Shown: positions 12,351 through 23,233 of the stretch, piece after piece | How the letters are laid out: every line of letters begins with the position of its first letter | Numbering within the stretch: position 1 is the first letter of the stretch | Assembly: GCA_015179125.1 (NCBI GenBank) | Contig: WHVA01000108.1 | Coordinates: 1-64,000, forward strand | Length of the DNA: 64,000 bases | Direction of reading: 5' to 3' | From: Gautieria morchelliformis | Lineage: Eukaryota > Basidiomycota > Agaricomycetes > Gomphales > Gomphaceae | Made by a program: the position numbers and the translations under genes | Notes under the pieces: model-generated | The model's database searches: none | What the model was told of the DNA's origin: nothing | Seen by the model: only the letters and a program-made list of their open reading frames with translations

Positions 12351-13320
12351 TGCCTTCGGTTTTTTAGATTAAAATGTTAATTAGTGCCTTTTTATCAAAT
12401 GAAATCTGTTGCTTAGTGGTTGAAACCACTATATTCGCCTCCCCTCTGTGTGCTGACTAAGCTCTTCGGGGTGCGTACAACACTGATGAATGAGGGTCAC
12501 GTGACCGTGTCGTCAGAAGAACAGTGTCTATCCAAGGGATAGTCAAATCAAAAGTGTTCGCTTTTAAGGTAGTATAGAGTAAACAGTGATAGTAGACTCT
12601 CAACGAAGATTTGGAATAAACTGTTAAGAACTGAGCTCTGTAACTATCAAACAAGATTACAGCAATTTCAGGAGGCAGAAAAAATCGATTCTGGATAATT
12701 TTGTTCATACATTCGTGCTAGCTATTTATACTATTTTAGTAGTAAGTACTAGTACTCAAGATACTAGATAAATGGGTCGGGAAGGCTGTTTGTAACTAGG
12801 GAGTGACTAATTAATAGTCATAATGTCATGGGGTGATGGGGATGATGTTAGGATTCTCTGGGCTTTGGAGCAAGGGTCTATACCTAGTATACAAAGCCCC
12901 TGTCAACATAATACTGAGATAATAGCCAGTGAGACGTGTCATGGAGCTAGAATAGAGAATGATACTATATTTGCCCTGCCTAGCATAAATGCTAGGCTTG
13001 GAGATGGGGCTGCTGTCTCTGTGCCTCTCTTGTGTGGCAGCTGATTGAGTATATGTGTTGCAGATGACTTTCTCAGGTCATTCCACAACACCCTGTACCC
13101 CTGCGCAGTCTACTATTCTCTGCGGCGTTTGGTGCCCGTACCCCTCGGTACCTATGGCCTGGCGCCTGTCGACGTCATGGCTGATACCATCACCCGATAG
13201 GCGCGCCGTCCCTGATCGGCCGCACGTGGCCGACGCTCGAACTCCTGTATACTACCCGATCTATGGGTAATATAGCGTGTCGTAAGATTCGTGTGATCGT
13301 CGTTTGCGCCGACGTCTATC
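12351..13320. other. Intergenic region with short palindromes, no gene
   Basis: AT-rich sequence without a convincing ORF. It holds several short palindromes: TAGTGGTT/AACCACTA near 12415, GGTCACGTGACC near 12497, a GGGCTTTG/CAAAGCCC pair at about 12858-12898 and GCCTAGCATAAATGCTAGGC at 12977-12996. Around 13100-13200 the GC content rises toward the recombinase relic. Probably eroded LTR material. Confidence 0.5.
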
Positions 13321-13983
13321 GTGAATGTAGTTTGTGTTTCTTTTGATTTTTTTGTTTTGATTTTCTCTTCATTTTTTTTATTAGTTTCTTTTTATATAAA
13401 TGATTTGAGTAAGATAATTGCGTTTATCACAACAGCATGCGCATTCTGGGGGATGATGAGATTTGGCGAAGTTTCAGTGGCCACGTGCAGTGCCTTCAAC
13501 GGAGACAAGCATCTGAAAAGGCGCGATGCAATACTAAGCAGGGACAACGACGGAAAGCTGTATGCGTGGCTAGACTTACCCTCAGCCAAGACGGCGCGCC
13601 CAGGTGAGATGCAATCAGTCTTCATGGTAGCGCAGGGCGAGCTGTGCCCACTACAAGCGCTGCGAAACCTAGCTGTCACGGTACCAGCCGCGCCAGACGA
13701 CCCCCTATTCTCCTGGAGAGACGCTGAAGGGGAAGTCAGGCCGATGGTTAAAGCAAGAGCCCTGGAGCGCATCAACGCCGTGCTGAACGCCTGGAACTGG
13801 GGGACAGTGTTCGGCCACTCCTTCAAGATCGGCGGCACATCATTTTACTTGGCCCAAGGGGTCAGCCCGGAGATAGTGAGGCTGGCGGGGCGTTGGAGAT
13901 CACTGACGTACGAAGCGTACATCAGGGCCTTCGAGCAGATCGCCTCGAGGCACTTGCATGTGTCGGGCAGCGAACGGGCATAG
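13321..13983 (+). pseudogene. Tyrosine recombinase catalytic domain, 5' truncated
   Basis: A 220-codon ORF whose first ~30 codons are low-complexity T-rich sequence; real similarity starts at about 13420 (ACAFWGMMRFGE). It matches the C-terminal catalytic domain of tyrosine recombinases: first Arg in MRFGE, Lys in PSAKTARPGE, then HSFK where HxxR is expected, GRW, and the candidate Tyr nucleophile in YEAYIR. Such recombinases drive Crypton-like and other fungal YR elements by cut-and-join of DNA. The N-terminal core-binding domain is missing, and the second catalytic Arg is Lys (codon 13825-13827), so activity is doubtful. A 97-bp direct repeat begins 58 bp downstream. Confidence 0.7.
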
Positions 13984-14040
13984 CAGTGCCGGGGTTGGGC
14001 GCACGTCACCAGGGCGCAGCGGGTGGCACAGCTATGGGTG

Positions 14041-14137
14041 AGCGGCAACCCTACTCCACCCAGCCGGTGAGCTAACCTCACCACACCCCAACCCAACAGC
14101 TCCCTCTCACCGGTAGACCAGCGAAGTTGAAGCTGGA
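14041..14137. repeat. 97-bp direct repeat, copy 1
   Basis: Begins AGCGGCAACCCTACTCC and ends GAAGTTGAAGCTGGA. Matches 14494-14590 over 97 bp with two differences. It lies just after the recombinase ORF. Confidence 0.92.
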
Positions 14138-14493
14138 ATGAGTTAGGTCCCGGCACACGCCGGCACCAGCGTCCAGCTGAGCGGAGCCGCGAGCGCCTTC
14201 CTGCCCTTTGTTCCTTTTTCTTCCACCACCACCACGTTCACTCAAACCCGTAATCACTCGCTTTTCGAACACCATAGCACAGTCCCTCTTTTTGTTCTAT
14301 GCCGCCCGTCCCACCCCGAACAATTGCACCGACTAACCCCAGCGACCGATCCAGTAGAGCACAAACCTTGCGGAACACACAGACTCACACCTAATATCGA
14401 ATACTGCGTACTATACCATCAGATACCTAATACAGCAATGTGTGTGACACAAACCAGAGAGAGAGCAGCCGTCGAGCAGGGCCCACCCACCCG
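14138..14493. other. 356-bp spacer between the direct repeats
   Basis: No ORF of interest. GC-rich at its left end, with (CCA)n-like tracts near 14222. The repeat-spacer-repeat unit may be a small non-autonomous element or a local duplication. Confidence 0.45.
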
Positions 14494-14590
14494 AGCGGCG
14501 ACCCTACTCCACGCAGCCGGTGAGCTAACCTCACCACACCCCAACCCAACAGCTCCCTCTCACCGGTAGACCAGCGAAGTTGAAGCTGGA
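14494..14590. repeat. 97-bp direct repeat, copy 2
   Basis: Second copy of the 14041-14137 repeat. Its right edge coincides with the point where the Copia-4 gag fragment breaks off, so the breakpoint of that element is the repeat edge. Confidence 0.92.
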
Positions 14591-14769
14591 CTTCTTGCCG
14601 ACGTTACGTTGTCCGGGTCCGCTGGCGTGGGTTCAGCCTCAGTGCCGATTGTGATGTCCCACAGTTCTTGGTCATCAAGTATCCATTCAAGGCGGCGGTG
14701 CCATGCGGCGTAGTTATCCCCGTTTAGGGGTTCGATCTTGTAATTGTTATTTGTGGTGGCAAGGGACAT
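14591..14769 (-). pseudogene. Copia-4 gag N-terminus fragment
   Basis: Minus-strand ATG at 14769 (MSLATTNNNYKIEPLNGDNY) opens a copia-type Gag, recognisable by NGDNYAAWHRRLEWIL and DDQELWDITIG, typical of the N-terminal Gag domain of fungal copia elements. Similarity ends at about 14591; the remaining codons read into the 97-bp repeat and stop. Confidence 0.75.
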
Positions 14770-14837
14770 TGTAGGTCAATTGTTACTGATGTGGAAGGTT
14801 GGTTGGTCAGATATTAGTTACAGCCAGGCCCATAACC

Positions 14838-15092
14838 TGTAGGTCGAAGCGCTCACAGTAGATAAGTTGTAGAGCTTAGAGATTCGTAGTTCGATGATCT
14901 GACAGCGACGACAGTCACTGTCCTAAATACACATTCTATCCTAATTGTATTAAGTCTCCTTGTTCTGTAGCTCCTTGTATTCTCCTGCTCTCCTTTGCCC
15001 GCTCCCTCTTTTGTGTCGTATACACGTCATCGTCACATGCGTTATCGGCTTACGTTAGCAGACTGAAGTGCCGCATTGTCCTTTACTCAACA
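14838..15092 (-). repeat. Copia-4 5' LTR (255 bp, boundaries from TG...CA and PBS)
   Basis: Right boundary set by CAACA at 15092 (TGTTG on the minus strand), left by the adjacent primer site. No second LTR is present. The five bases after it on the plus strand are GAGGT, the same as the five before 10835. Confidence 0.6.
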
Positions 15093-16285
15093 GAGGTCCC
15101 CCGTGGCCTTTCATGTGTTTCCGTTTGGAAATGCGCTGGGTGTAAGAGTGAACGCGTAAGCATAATAGCAAAGCGCCTCCACTGTAGAAAACTCCGACAT
15201 TAAATTTCGGTACCTTTTACACAAGCGGCAATAATCAGTACCTTTGAGCACTGACAAATAAGTGTTCAAACGTCATTTTGAATATAACTGATAATAAGTG
15301 TTTTTTAGCACTGATTTTCAGCTACTAAAAACATGCAAGTACATGAAAAAAAATAAAAATAAAAATAAAAAAGCTTGCATGTCCATGCACAAGGATGTTT
15401 GTGGCGTGCGAGCTGAGTGATCGTGCGAGTGGTGGGGCAAACGTGAGCATGAGCTGTTGCGTGACAACAGGGAGGCGTCACGTCCAAATTTTCACAAGTG
15501 ATTTCAATCGCCGACCCAACTGAATTCCAACTCCTTTCCTCCCACCATGATCACGACCAAAGGAAAACAAACTAACACTTACCCTCATCAAATTTTCGAT
15601 CGTGTCCACGCGTAATAAGGTTATGTTGGAGGGTGCCAGGAAGAAGAGTATGTGAATAATCGTGATGTTTTCGCGTGATCGCCGCTCACCACCCGCCTCA
15701 AGAAGCTCTTCTTACAATGATAGTGAGTCTTGATTCTTTTTTATTCCATTATACTAATTATCTACAGTTTATTAGAAATAGTCGCAGCTGGCGCAGGACC
15801 CTGGTGCGTGGAGTTGTTCGCGAGATTGGATAAAAACGCGGCGGTTCAGAGGGTGCCTCCCAGTAAAGTACTCTTTGATTGGAAATAATATGCATATACT
15901 CAATAATATTACTGCTATATGTCCCTTTGCCGCTCTCGTTCTCGCACTCAACTCAACTCTCACTCTTGCGCTCAGGGTCTTGCTCTCGCAATATGTCCCC
16001 TCGGCTGCTCGTACACAATAGACCGCTCCCACCCTTGCTCTCACCGATATGTCCCCTCAGCTGCCCTTGCTCTTGCAATGCTCCCACTCTCGCACTCATG
16101 TGGAGGTTGTGAGAGGTGAGTGTGGGGGCTGGGCTGTCCCAAGTATCGGGAACCACGCTACCTGCCTCGCTCGCATGCTCACATTCCGATCCTTCCACCA
16201 TGCGAAGTCCTGTCAGGTCCCCAGGTGCACCCATGAGCATCTCTACTATTCCTTAACTCAACACCGTATTTCTTTTTTTGGACAG
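15093..16285. other. Intergenic, AT-rich, with imperfect CTC-rich tandem motifs
   Basis: No gene recognised. Holds an A-rich run (15350-15371), a stretch at about 15300-15330 (AGCACTGATTTTCAGC) that recurs in inverted, diverged form near 17240, and imperfect tandem motifs around ATATGTCCCCTC at 15990-16090. ORFs here are short and overlap these low-complexity motifs. Confidence 0.5.
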
Positions 16286-17078
16286 AAACACGGCATTTAT
16301 GATCCACATGGGGAGGTACGCGTTGCAATTCGCACTTGCCATTGTTCTTCGTGCTCCCTTTCCTTTACTTTCTCTGTCACTTATCAATTTATACTTTCCT
16401 GGACGCAAACTGACAAATATTACCCTTCCCCCTCATCCAGGAAGGCCTGAGCCATGAAGGCGGCCAGCATGCCCCCCTTCGACATGTTTCATCCTTCGGT
16501 GGTGGCAGACGTGAGTCCGACTCATTGTTAATTTATCGTTCTGCACACTCAATATGATACTTTACCGTATAATACCTCCTCATACTCATGTGCCATATCA
16601 TTCATGGCACTTGTGATCCCGTGACACTGCAGCCCAACAACAGGGAGCATGCCACGGGCCCACAATGACAAGCAACTTTGAAGTGAACCTCAAGGATAGG
16701 TACAAGGGTGCGGAGATCAACATAGGTTCCATACATCATCTTTGCATGATTTCTGCTCTGATGATTACGCTTTCGATGCCCATTCCGATCCTGCCTTCGG
16801 CTTTCATCTCCCTTTCTTGTGCTCCTGCGACTCGGTATCCAATTCATAATCAATGAATCCTCTGCGACCACTTCCGCAGCTCAGCAGCCGCCTCCAACTC
16901 ACACTCCAGACGTATCCCATGTGCTCGTTCTGCACACGCAGTACTACACGCTCAACGTCTCTGTGGGCCTTGCCAAGGGCAGCGAGTTCGTGTTTGAGGG
17001 CGAGGGCAACGAGATCCCGGACTGGGAGGCAGGCGACATCATTATACATGTCCTGGGTGGGAAGAAGACGGGCAGTTA
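16286..17078 (+). pseudogene. Shredded DnaJ/Hsp40 co-chaperone gene (Scj1-like) relic
   Basis: Collinear remnants of a type-I DnaJ protein, probably ER-type. 16286-16315 encodes IYDPHGE (end of the J domain). A GT-AG gap to 16440 is followed by EGLSHEGGQHA (G/F linker) with an extra C causing a frameshift at about 16470-16477. After another intron-like gap (16510-16633) comes GPTMTSNFEVNLKDRYKGAEI (start of the client-binding domain). The zinc-finger cysteines are absent. The end (16900-17078) encodes YYTLNVSVGLAKGSEF and FEGEGNEIPDWEAGDIII, the typical second C-terminal domain. Exon order is kept but the reading frame is not. Function of the family: Hsp70 stimulation and client binding; this copy is dead. 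Confidence 0.7.
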
Positions 17079-17499
17079 GCGGCAGAGGGAGACGAGTTTG
17101 ACGAGTTTGTATTGCACCGAGAGCATTGAGGTTGGGTTGGTTGGGACATAGCTTTCAATCTATGTATCTCCAAGTGTCTTTTCAGTAATAGAAAGCACTG
17201 TTTTATTGTGTTCTAAAGCGGCATTTATAAGTAACTTAAGAGCCGAAAATCAGTGTTCTAGGATGCTGAAAGCGGACATTCTAGCTACTAGATTTCGGTA
17301 CCCAGCTTGTCGAGAGGAAGCATCAAAAATCTGCTCCCCAGGTACTTATTATCAGTAACTTGGGCACTGAAAAATTGGTGTGTAATGTACTTATATTAAG
17401 TGCCCTGAGTTACTGCAGTGCCTCACCCCGTGTCACCCCATTGTGACAAAGCATATGCGCAGTCTCATTGTTCTATATTTTCCATTGTCCAACGATCTT
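17079..17499. other. Intergenic, no gene
   Basis: AT-rich sequence with diverged short repeats (AAGCGGCA..., ATTTCGGTACC) shared with 15190-15330. These could be remnants of subterminal repeats of a lost DNA element flanking the DnaJ relic, but the match is short. Confidence 0.4.
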
Positions 17500-17715
17500 A
17501 TTGTAGTTTATTCTCGTTATTCTCCAGGAACTATAAGTAGCTAGTATTTTCTATACTCTACCTCAGTACTTTGCAACAAAGCAAGCACTGAGGTAAGAAA
17601 CACATTATTAGTCTCGCAGCTCACCTATACACTTTGTAGTGTTATCGTATAGGTAAAATATTACTTTGCAACGAAGCAAGCACTGAGTGTTATCGTATAG
17701 TCCATATATTCTTAC
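17500..17715 (-). repeat. LTR-like repeat B with paired hairpins
   Basis: Diverged inverted copy of repeat A at 37840-38048. On the minus strand it starts TGTAAGAATATATGG and ends ACTACA. It has a hairpin (CCTCAGT...ACTGAGG, 17561-17593) and a second, weaker one (about 17661-17688) with the same core ACTTTGCAAC...GCAAGCACTGAG. No target duplication seen. Interpreted as an old solo LTR of a copia-like family. Confidence 0.55.
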
Positions 17716-18070
17716 ACTGGGGACGATTGGCATCCTAATTGTCCCAGAGGGAGCTGTCGAACTGGAAGCCGTCCGGGATGTCGAACGCCGACATTAACGG
17801 CTCACCCGGGCCCATGAAGGGAGTGGTGGGTGGTCATCATATCCAGCACCGGTGAGTGGGAGGTGTGGCCCGGAGCTGAAATCTGGGCCACCCACCCAGG
17901 GTTGAGAAGCGATGGCAGGGGCACTGTCGGTCGAGAGGGTGGGCCAGCAGGGCTGTCTCTGGCACTGTTGCTCTTCGAGTTTCGTCTAAAAGGTACAGCG
18001 ATGCTGTCAAAACTTAGCCTCAAATCACTTCCACTCCCACCCCCCACTGGCAGCCCTACTAGCTGATCAG
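17716..18070 (-). pseudogene. Possible 3' end of a lost gene, minus strand
   Basis: Minus-strand sequence 18047-17802 encodes a Ser/Pro-rich stretch (SARDSPAGPPSRPTVPLPS) and, in another frame closer to the left end (about 17830-17744), an acidic/aromatic tail FDIPDGFQFDSSLWDN followed by TAG. The tail looks like the C-terminus of a fungal regulatory protein. No domain is recognised and the two parts are not in one frame, so this is a weak relic call. Confidence 0.25.
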
Positions 18071-18656
18071 GGTAGAGCAGCGTTAGAGGATGAGAGTCCC
18101 GCGCTATCCCAAGGAAAATACTATTTGACAGGAGTTCTCTTTGGGAGACATCAAAGGCTCCGTGTCCGACAAGACTACTTCCAGGGAGAGATGGCGGACG
18201 CGAGGGACCGCGACAAGGTTGCCCGGGTTCCTATTTAATGCTAAAAATACTCGGATTATACGCGGCATGTGGTGCTCACGCCAGAAGAACGTGGACTGAG
18301 TTTATGTCAGCTTGGACCGGGGATGGTTCGATATAAATGTCTACTCTCCATTTCCATGTTCATCCCGAAATCGAAACCATTGCCCTCTTGAATTGGACTT
18401 GCAGCCATTTCTACCGCAGTCTCGACATGGTCAGAAGGTTCTCTCTCTATAACCTGACATTTTTTGCGGGATGTTGCACTGCACACACTCCAACCTCAGA
18501 AACTCGTTTGAGCAGAGGCAAGGATAACATATGCTCATCAAGTTCTTTTCTCCATGCAGCCTCACGTGCTCTAACGGGACACGTGACGCGTTGATTCCAT
18601 AGTTCGATGAGCTCAGGGGCAAGGGCTGGTGTTATATTCAGCAGTTCGGAGAATAC
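18071..18656. other. Intergenic, no gene
   Basis: No coding sequence supported. The TSD of Copia-2 (AATAC) occupies 18652-18656. Confidence 0.6.
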
Positions 18657-18973
18657 TGTAGCGGTTATGTGCAGTACTAATAGTAATGAAGCCTCAGTGA
18701 ACGGTCAGTTCACTGGGTATATATAAGTACTCTACCTAATAGTAATGAAGCCTACATGATAGTAAGTATACCATTAGGATACATAATGGGATGGGGGCAC
18801 GTACCTCAGTGAACGGTCAGTTCACTGAGGGGTTAGCGATTGTGGAGCGAGTATATATAGGGCCTCGGTCATACTTGACCGAGGCCAGTAATACTATCTT
18901 ACTAGACGATGATAAATCCTTCCCCTAACCTACTTGGCCCTGCGTTCTCTGCTTATCGACCCTGACTCCAACA
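18657..18973 (-). repeat. Copia-2 3' LTR
   Basis: 317 bp, TGTTGGAGTC...CGCTACA on the minus strand. Contains TATATATA (18852-18859), a 26-bp palindrome GGCCTCGGTC/GACCGAGGCC (18861-18886) upstream of it in the element's direction, and two hairpins CCTCAGTGAA/TTCACTGAGG at 18804-18830 and 18692-18717. Confidence 0.95.
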
Positions 18974-18980
18974 CTCCCCC

Positions 18981-21900
18981 TTAAGCCGAACGTAGACCAA
19001 GTAGGGCGTTCAGGTGTAGAACCTTGTGTCGGGGGAGGGCTTTAGTGAATAAGTCGGCGGCCATGTCATCTGTCGGTACGTAGTCAATGTACAATAGCTG
19101 TCTCTGTACTGCGTGACGTATGAAGTGATACCGTATGTCGATATGCTTGGTCCTTGGGTGATACTCGTCGTTCTTTGTGATAGATATCGCAGAGAGGTTG
19201 TCGAGGTGGATGGTGATGGGCTGGCTAAGTGGTCAGGCGATCTCTGCCAGGAAGGCACGTATCCACAAAGCCTCCTTCGCGGCATGAGTTGCTGCGACGT
19301 ATTCCGCCTCCGTTGTTGACAATGCGACGATTGGCTGCTTCTTGGAACTCCAAGACACAGCGCCTCCATCGATCGTGAACACGTACCCCAAGATCGAGTG
19401 TCGGTGTTCTTGTGATGCCCAGTCAGCATCAGAAAACACCTCGAGTCCCCTGCGAGATCCGCCGATAGTCAGGGCCACGTCCTTCGTGCCCTTCAAGTAG
19501 CGAAAGACGCGTTTGACCGCCTCCCAATGCGGCCTCCGGGGGTCCTGCATGAACTGGGCTAGAAACGACACTGCGAACGCAATGTCAGGGCGCGTGCCCA
19601 GTGCCGCGTACATGAGTGAGCTGATAGCCTCCCTGTACGGTACGGTGTGCATTTCTTGGCGTTCGCGAGGGGTGGTGAGCGATTGGGATAGGGATAGCCT
19701 GTGATGCGGGTCGAGCGGTGTGCTCAGGGCGTTCGCATCCTGCAAGCTGAACCTCTCGAGAATTCTCTCGATGTAAGCACGTTGTGAGAAAGATATTGTG
19801 CGCATCTCGCGCACCCGTTTCACCTCTATACCCAATAAGCAATGCAGATCACCCAAGTCCTTGATTTTGAGGACCGTACATAGCTCGTTCTTGAACTCAA
19901 GGATCGCGTTCTTCGAGCTTCCGGCCATGGTCAGATCGTCGACGTCGACCGCGACAATAAGCGCGTCCTGCCCAGCATATCTGTGAAAGACTGCGTGTTC
20001 CATCTCGCAGCGCGTGAAACCAAATTGGTTCATGAACCCACGCAGCGTATCGTACCATTCTCTGCTGGATTGCTTCAGCCCGTATTTCGCACGGTTGAGC
20101 CGGCAGACCTTATGCTCATTTCCAGGGGCTTCATATCCCCTGGCCTGTCGCATGTATATAGTCTCCGTGATCGGTGCATTTAAGTACGCGCCGTCTATAT
20201 CCGTTTGTTCGAGTTCCCAGTCGTTCCGGACTGCGATGGCTGCAATTATTCGGATAGCAGAGAGCTTTGCTGTGGGGGAGAAGGTCTCATTGTAGTCAAT
20301 TCCATGTGCCTGTGAGAATCCTTGCGCGACGAGCCTCGTTTTTCGATCTACAACCTTTCCCTCCGCGTCGTGCTTGTAGTGAAACACGAGCCTGCTCCCT
20401 ATGATGTTCGCACCATCTGGGGCTTCGACGAGGTCCCAGGTGCGTAGCGCCGCGTGTTGGTCCAACTCCCGCCTGATCGACGTGTCCCACTGCGGCCAGT
20501 CAGTGCGGGAACAGGCCTCGTCGAGGCTAGTCGGGTCAGGCCCTGGGCTGTGCGCTGCAGCAGCAGTCGTGTGCCTAGCAGGATGGTGAGACTCCCCCTC
20601 AGCTCTGGTGGTATCTCCTGCGCCCCCTGTCAGCGCGACTAGGGCTGAGTCGTTGGTGGGCATCGGCAGACCTCGGGGGTACGCGGGCGCGTGTGGGCGA
20701 CCTGTGCTGCTGCCCACGCCGTCCGCGATCCCCCGCACATACGCGGATGGTTTCCGCGTGCGGTGGCCCCTTCCTTGGGGCGGGCCTGCCAGGAGATCCG
20801 CGGCCTCGAATCCCTCGAGGGGGTCGATCCGCCCGGTGTCTGCAGGGTCTGCTTCCGGGTCCGGGGGTTGTAGTGGCGGGTGCTGGTGGGGTGTGTGAGG
20901 GGCGGGAACGCCGCCGACGGCGTTCTGAGTGCCTAGGGTGGATGACTCCCCCTCAGTCAGACCCTCGTTGGGGGTCACGAGGACAAGGGTGTCAAACATG
21001 ACGTTCCTTTCCACTGTGACGCGGCGTTTCCCGGGCCAGTAGACCCTGTGCCCTTTGCTCTCATCGCTATACCCCACCCACTTTCCTTCATCCACCTTCG
21101 AGTCTAGCTTACTGCTGCTTTCTTTTAAAACATAGACTCTAGTTCCCCATTCTGGTAAATCGGTGAGATCCGGCTTCGCGCCGTGTACGACCTCATATGG
21201 CGTTCTGCCGTTGAGTGCACGCGTTGAAGTCCGGTTTTTCAGCCAGATCGCGTGCTGTACCGCTTCTGTCCACAGAAACTTCGGTAATCCAGCTGCTAGA
21301 AGCATTGCACATGCATGTTCTAGCAACGTCCAGTTTAAACGTTCTGACACGCCGTTTTCTTCAGGGGTATCGTGCACCATGAGGCTCCGGGTCGTCCCCT
21401 TTGACTTTAGGTGGGCCGTGAAGGCGTCGGAGAGGTATTCTGCCCCACGGTCAGTCTGTAAGTGTTTTATTTTCGCGTTATACTGTGTCTCGACCCACGC
21501 CTCATACTGCTTGTAGCAGTTGAACGCGTCGCTCTTCCTAGCCATCGGTACCAGGTAAGTCCACCGGTTATAGTCGTCGGTGAAACTGATGAAATAGTCC
21601 TTTCCGTCGTAGCTCTGGGTTTGCGGGCCCCCAGACATCCGAGTGCACCTTTTCGCCGAATTTGGTGGCTCGCGGCCCCTCCCGTTTCTGTGGGACGGAT
21701 TTTCGGGTAGGTTTGGCTTGTGCACACTCCGTGCAAAAGCCTGGCTGACTCGCCATGTCGAGATCCAGTCCAGTGACGACTCAGTCTCAGATGAGCTTGC
21801 GGGCGGCCTGGGGCGATATGTGTCCCATCCGGCGGTGTAACTCGTCCAATGTGAGTACTTTCCGTGTAGTACTCGCTGCCGCTGCAGTAGACTGATGTTC

Positions 21901-23229
21901 TACTTTATACAGACCATTCGAAAGCGGGATTTGTCCAAGTAACGTCCCTTTCTTGTCTCGAATTAAGCACTTCTGATTCTTGAGTAGAACCGTGTAGCCA
22001 GCCGCATCGCATCGCGTTAGGGAGACGAGTGTAAACGCGAGATCGGGACAGTACAGCACGTCCTTCAAGGTAACGTACATTGTCGTTCTACCATTAGGTA
22101 TCCCGATCTTCATGCTACCTATCCCGGTAGCCTTGAAGACTGTCTTGTCCGCGGCAGTGACCGTCCGCGGCGCGATCTCATTGAAATTGACGAAGCGATG
22201 CCTACTCGGCGACATATGGCCTGACGCGCCCGAGTCATAAATGTCGACTTCTCGTCCCGTTGACCGACTCGTTCCCAGCGCAAGCGCGGTCCCAGCGAGC
22301 ATCGTGGTAAAGGCGAAATCCTCGCCCTCTACTGCTGCGTTTGCCGAGTCGCCTCCTTTCTTGTCCTCATCCTTCTTTTCTTTTTTCTTGCCTTTAGAAC
22401 GACAATCCACTTTGATATGCCCCTTTTTGCCGCACTTCCAACATTCCACATCTGTCCGCGTGGTGTTGGAACTACTGCTGCGTGGCTGGTGCTTTCCGCG
22501 ATTTTTAACCACCGCAAGTGCGTTCTCACTCGCCTTCAATTGTCGTTCCTCGATTGCTAATCGCTCGAACTCGTCGATTAGAGTGCTGACCACCTGGTCC
22601 GGCTCGAGTCTTGCCTTTGCATGTGTCGCCAACATCGTAATCGCATTGATGAGTGGCCGATACGACTTCGGGAGCGAGCCGAGGATGACGGTGACCAGGT
22701 CGTCATCGGTGAGTCCCGTGTTCATCCCTGCGAGTTGCTCCTGCATTCTCATGAGGGACTCCAGGTGCGTGCGGATGTTCGGTTCGTCCTCGCACTTCAG
22801 CTCGTACATGCGTCGTCGCATGTCGACTTTGACCGTGAGTGCCCTTGTCTCATGCTTTGCACATACGGCCTCCCAGACCTCCTTTGCCGTAACTAGGCTG
22901 CGGACTTCGATGAGGACGCTATCGGGGACAGTGGTAAATATTTGTGCCATTATTGCTGCCTCGCGCTGATTGTAGTCATCCCAGCGTTTCTCGAGTTCCT
23001 CTAGGTCCTCTTCCTCCTTGTCTGTGAGTGTATAGCCGCCAGGGTACGTCGGGATGGTGCGAGGGATCCGAGCGGTCCCCTCGAGGTGACGTTTCACACC
23101 ACGGGTCGCCGCCAGCGTAGCTAACGTCTGGCTTTTCCAGGTGACCCAGTTCGTGCCGTCCCTGGCCAGCTTCGGGACGACGAACGACTTGGAGGTGGGG
23201 GTAGACGTTGTGGGCTCTGCGGGGCCCAT
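18981..23229 (-). pseudogene. Copia-2 gag-pol polyprotein (broken)
   Basis: Starts at the ATG inside the primer-binding site (23229, MGPAEPTTSTP). Order: Gag (LARDGTNWVTWK), CCHC knuckle (CWKCGKKGHIKVDC), protease (IYDSGASGHMSP), integrase, RT and RNase H, the copia order. The frame stops at TGA 21787-21789 and again at 21781-21783 within the integrase zinc region, shifts by one base near 21615-21630 (after HSDVWGP), then stays open through RT (AVDVDDLTMAGSS) and RNase H (SDADWAS, STTEAEY) to TGA 19233-19235, where other copies have Arg. The same frame continues to the natural TAA at 18981-18983. All stops are TGA, consistent with CGA or GGA decay. About 65% of catalytic residues by eye match Copia-3. 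Confidence 0.92.
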
Positions 23230-23233
23230 AACC
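23221..23233 (-). other. Copia-2 primer-binding site (initiator tRNA-Met half)
   Basis: GGTTATGGGCCCC on the minus strand, directly abutting the LTR end. The Gag start codon (23229-23227) is inside it. Confidence 0.85.

Larger units (their letters stand above)
14591..15092 (-). mobile_element. Copia-4: 5' end of a copia element on the minus strand
   Basis: Contains, on the minus strand, an LTR (15092 to 14838, starting TGTTGAGTAAAGG and ending CGACCTACA), immediately followed by a primer-binding site GGTTATGGGCCTGGC (from 14837), then the start of a copia Gag at 14769. Everything downstream of the first ~60 Gag codons is lost at the direct repeat. Unlike Copia-1, -2 and -3, the ATG in the primer site is out of frame here and Gag starts 60 bp later. 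Confidence 0.75.

Noticed and set aside
14074-14106. 33-nt mini-intron in the 97-bp repeat (GTGAGC...CAACAG)
   Set aside because: Too short for a spliceosomal intron and not in a gene.
15190-17410. DNA transposon bounded by similar motifs near 15.3 and 17.25 kb
   Set aside because: Match is about 20 bp and imperfect in both direct and inverted alignments; no TSD or transposase.
21467-22969. Long plus-strand ORFs opposite Copia-2
   Set aside because: Antisense shadows of the polyprotein, with no domain of their own.
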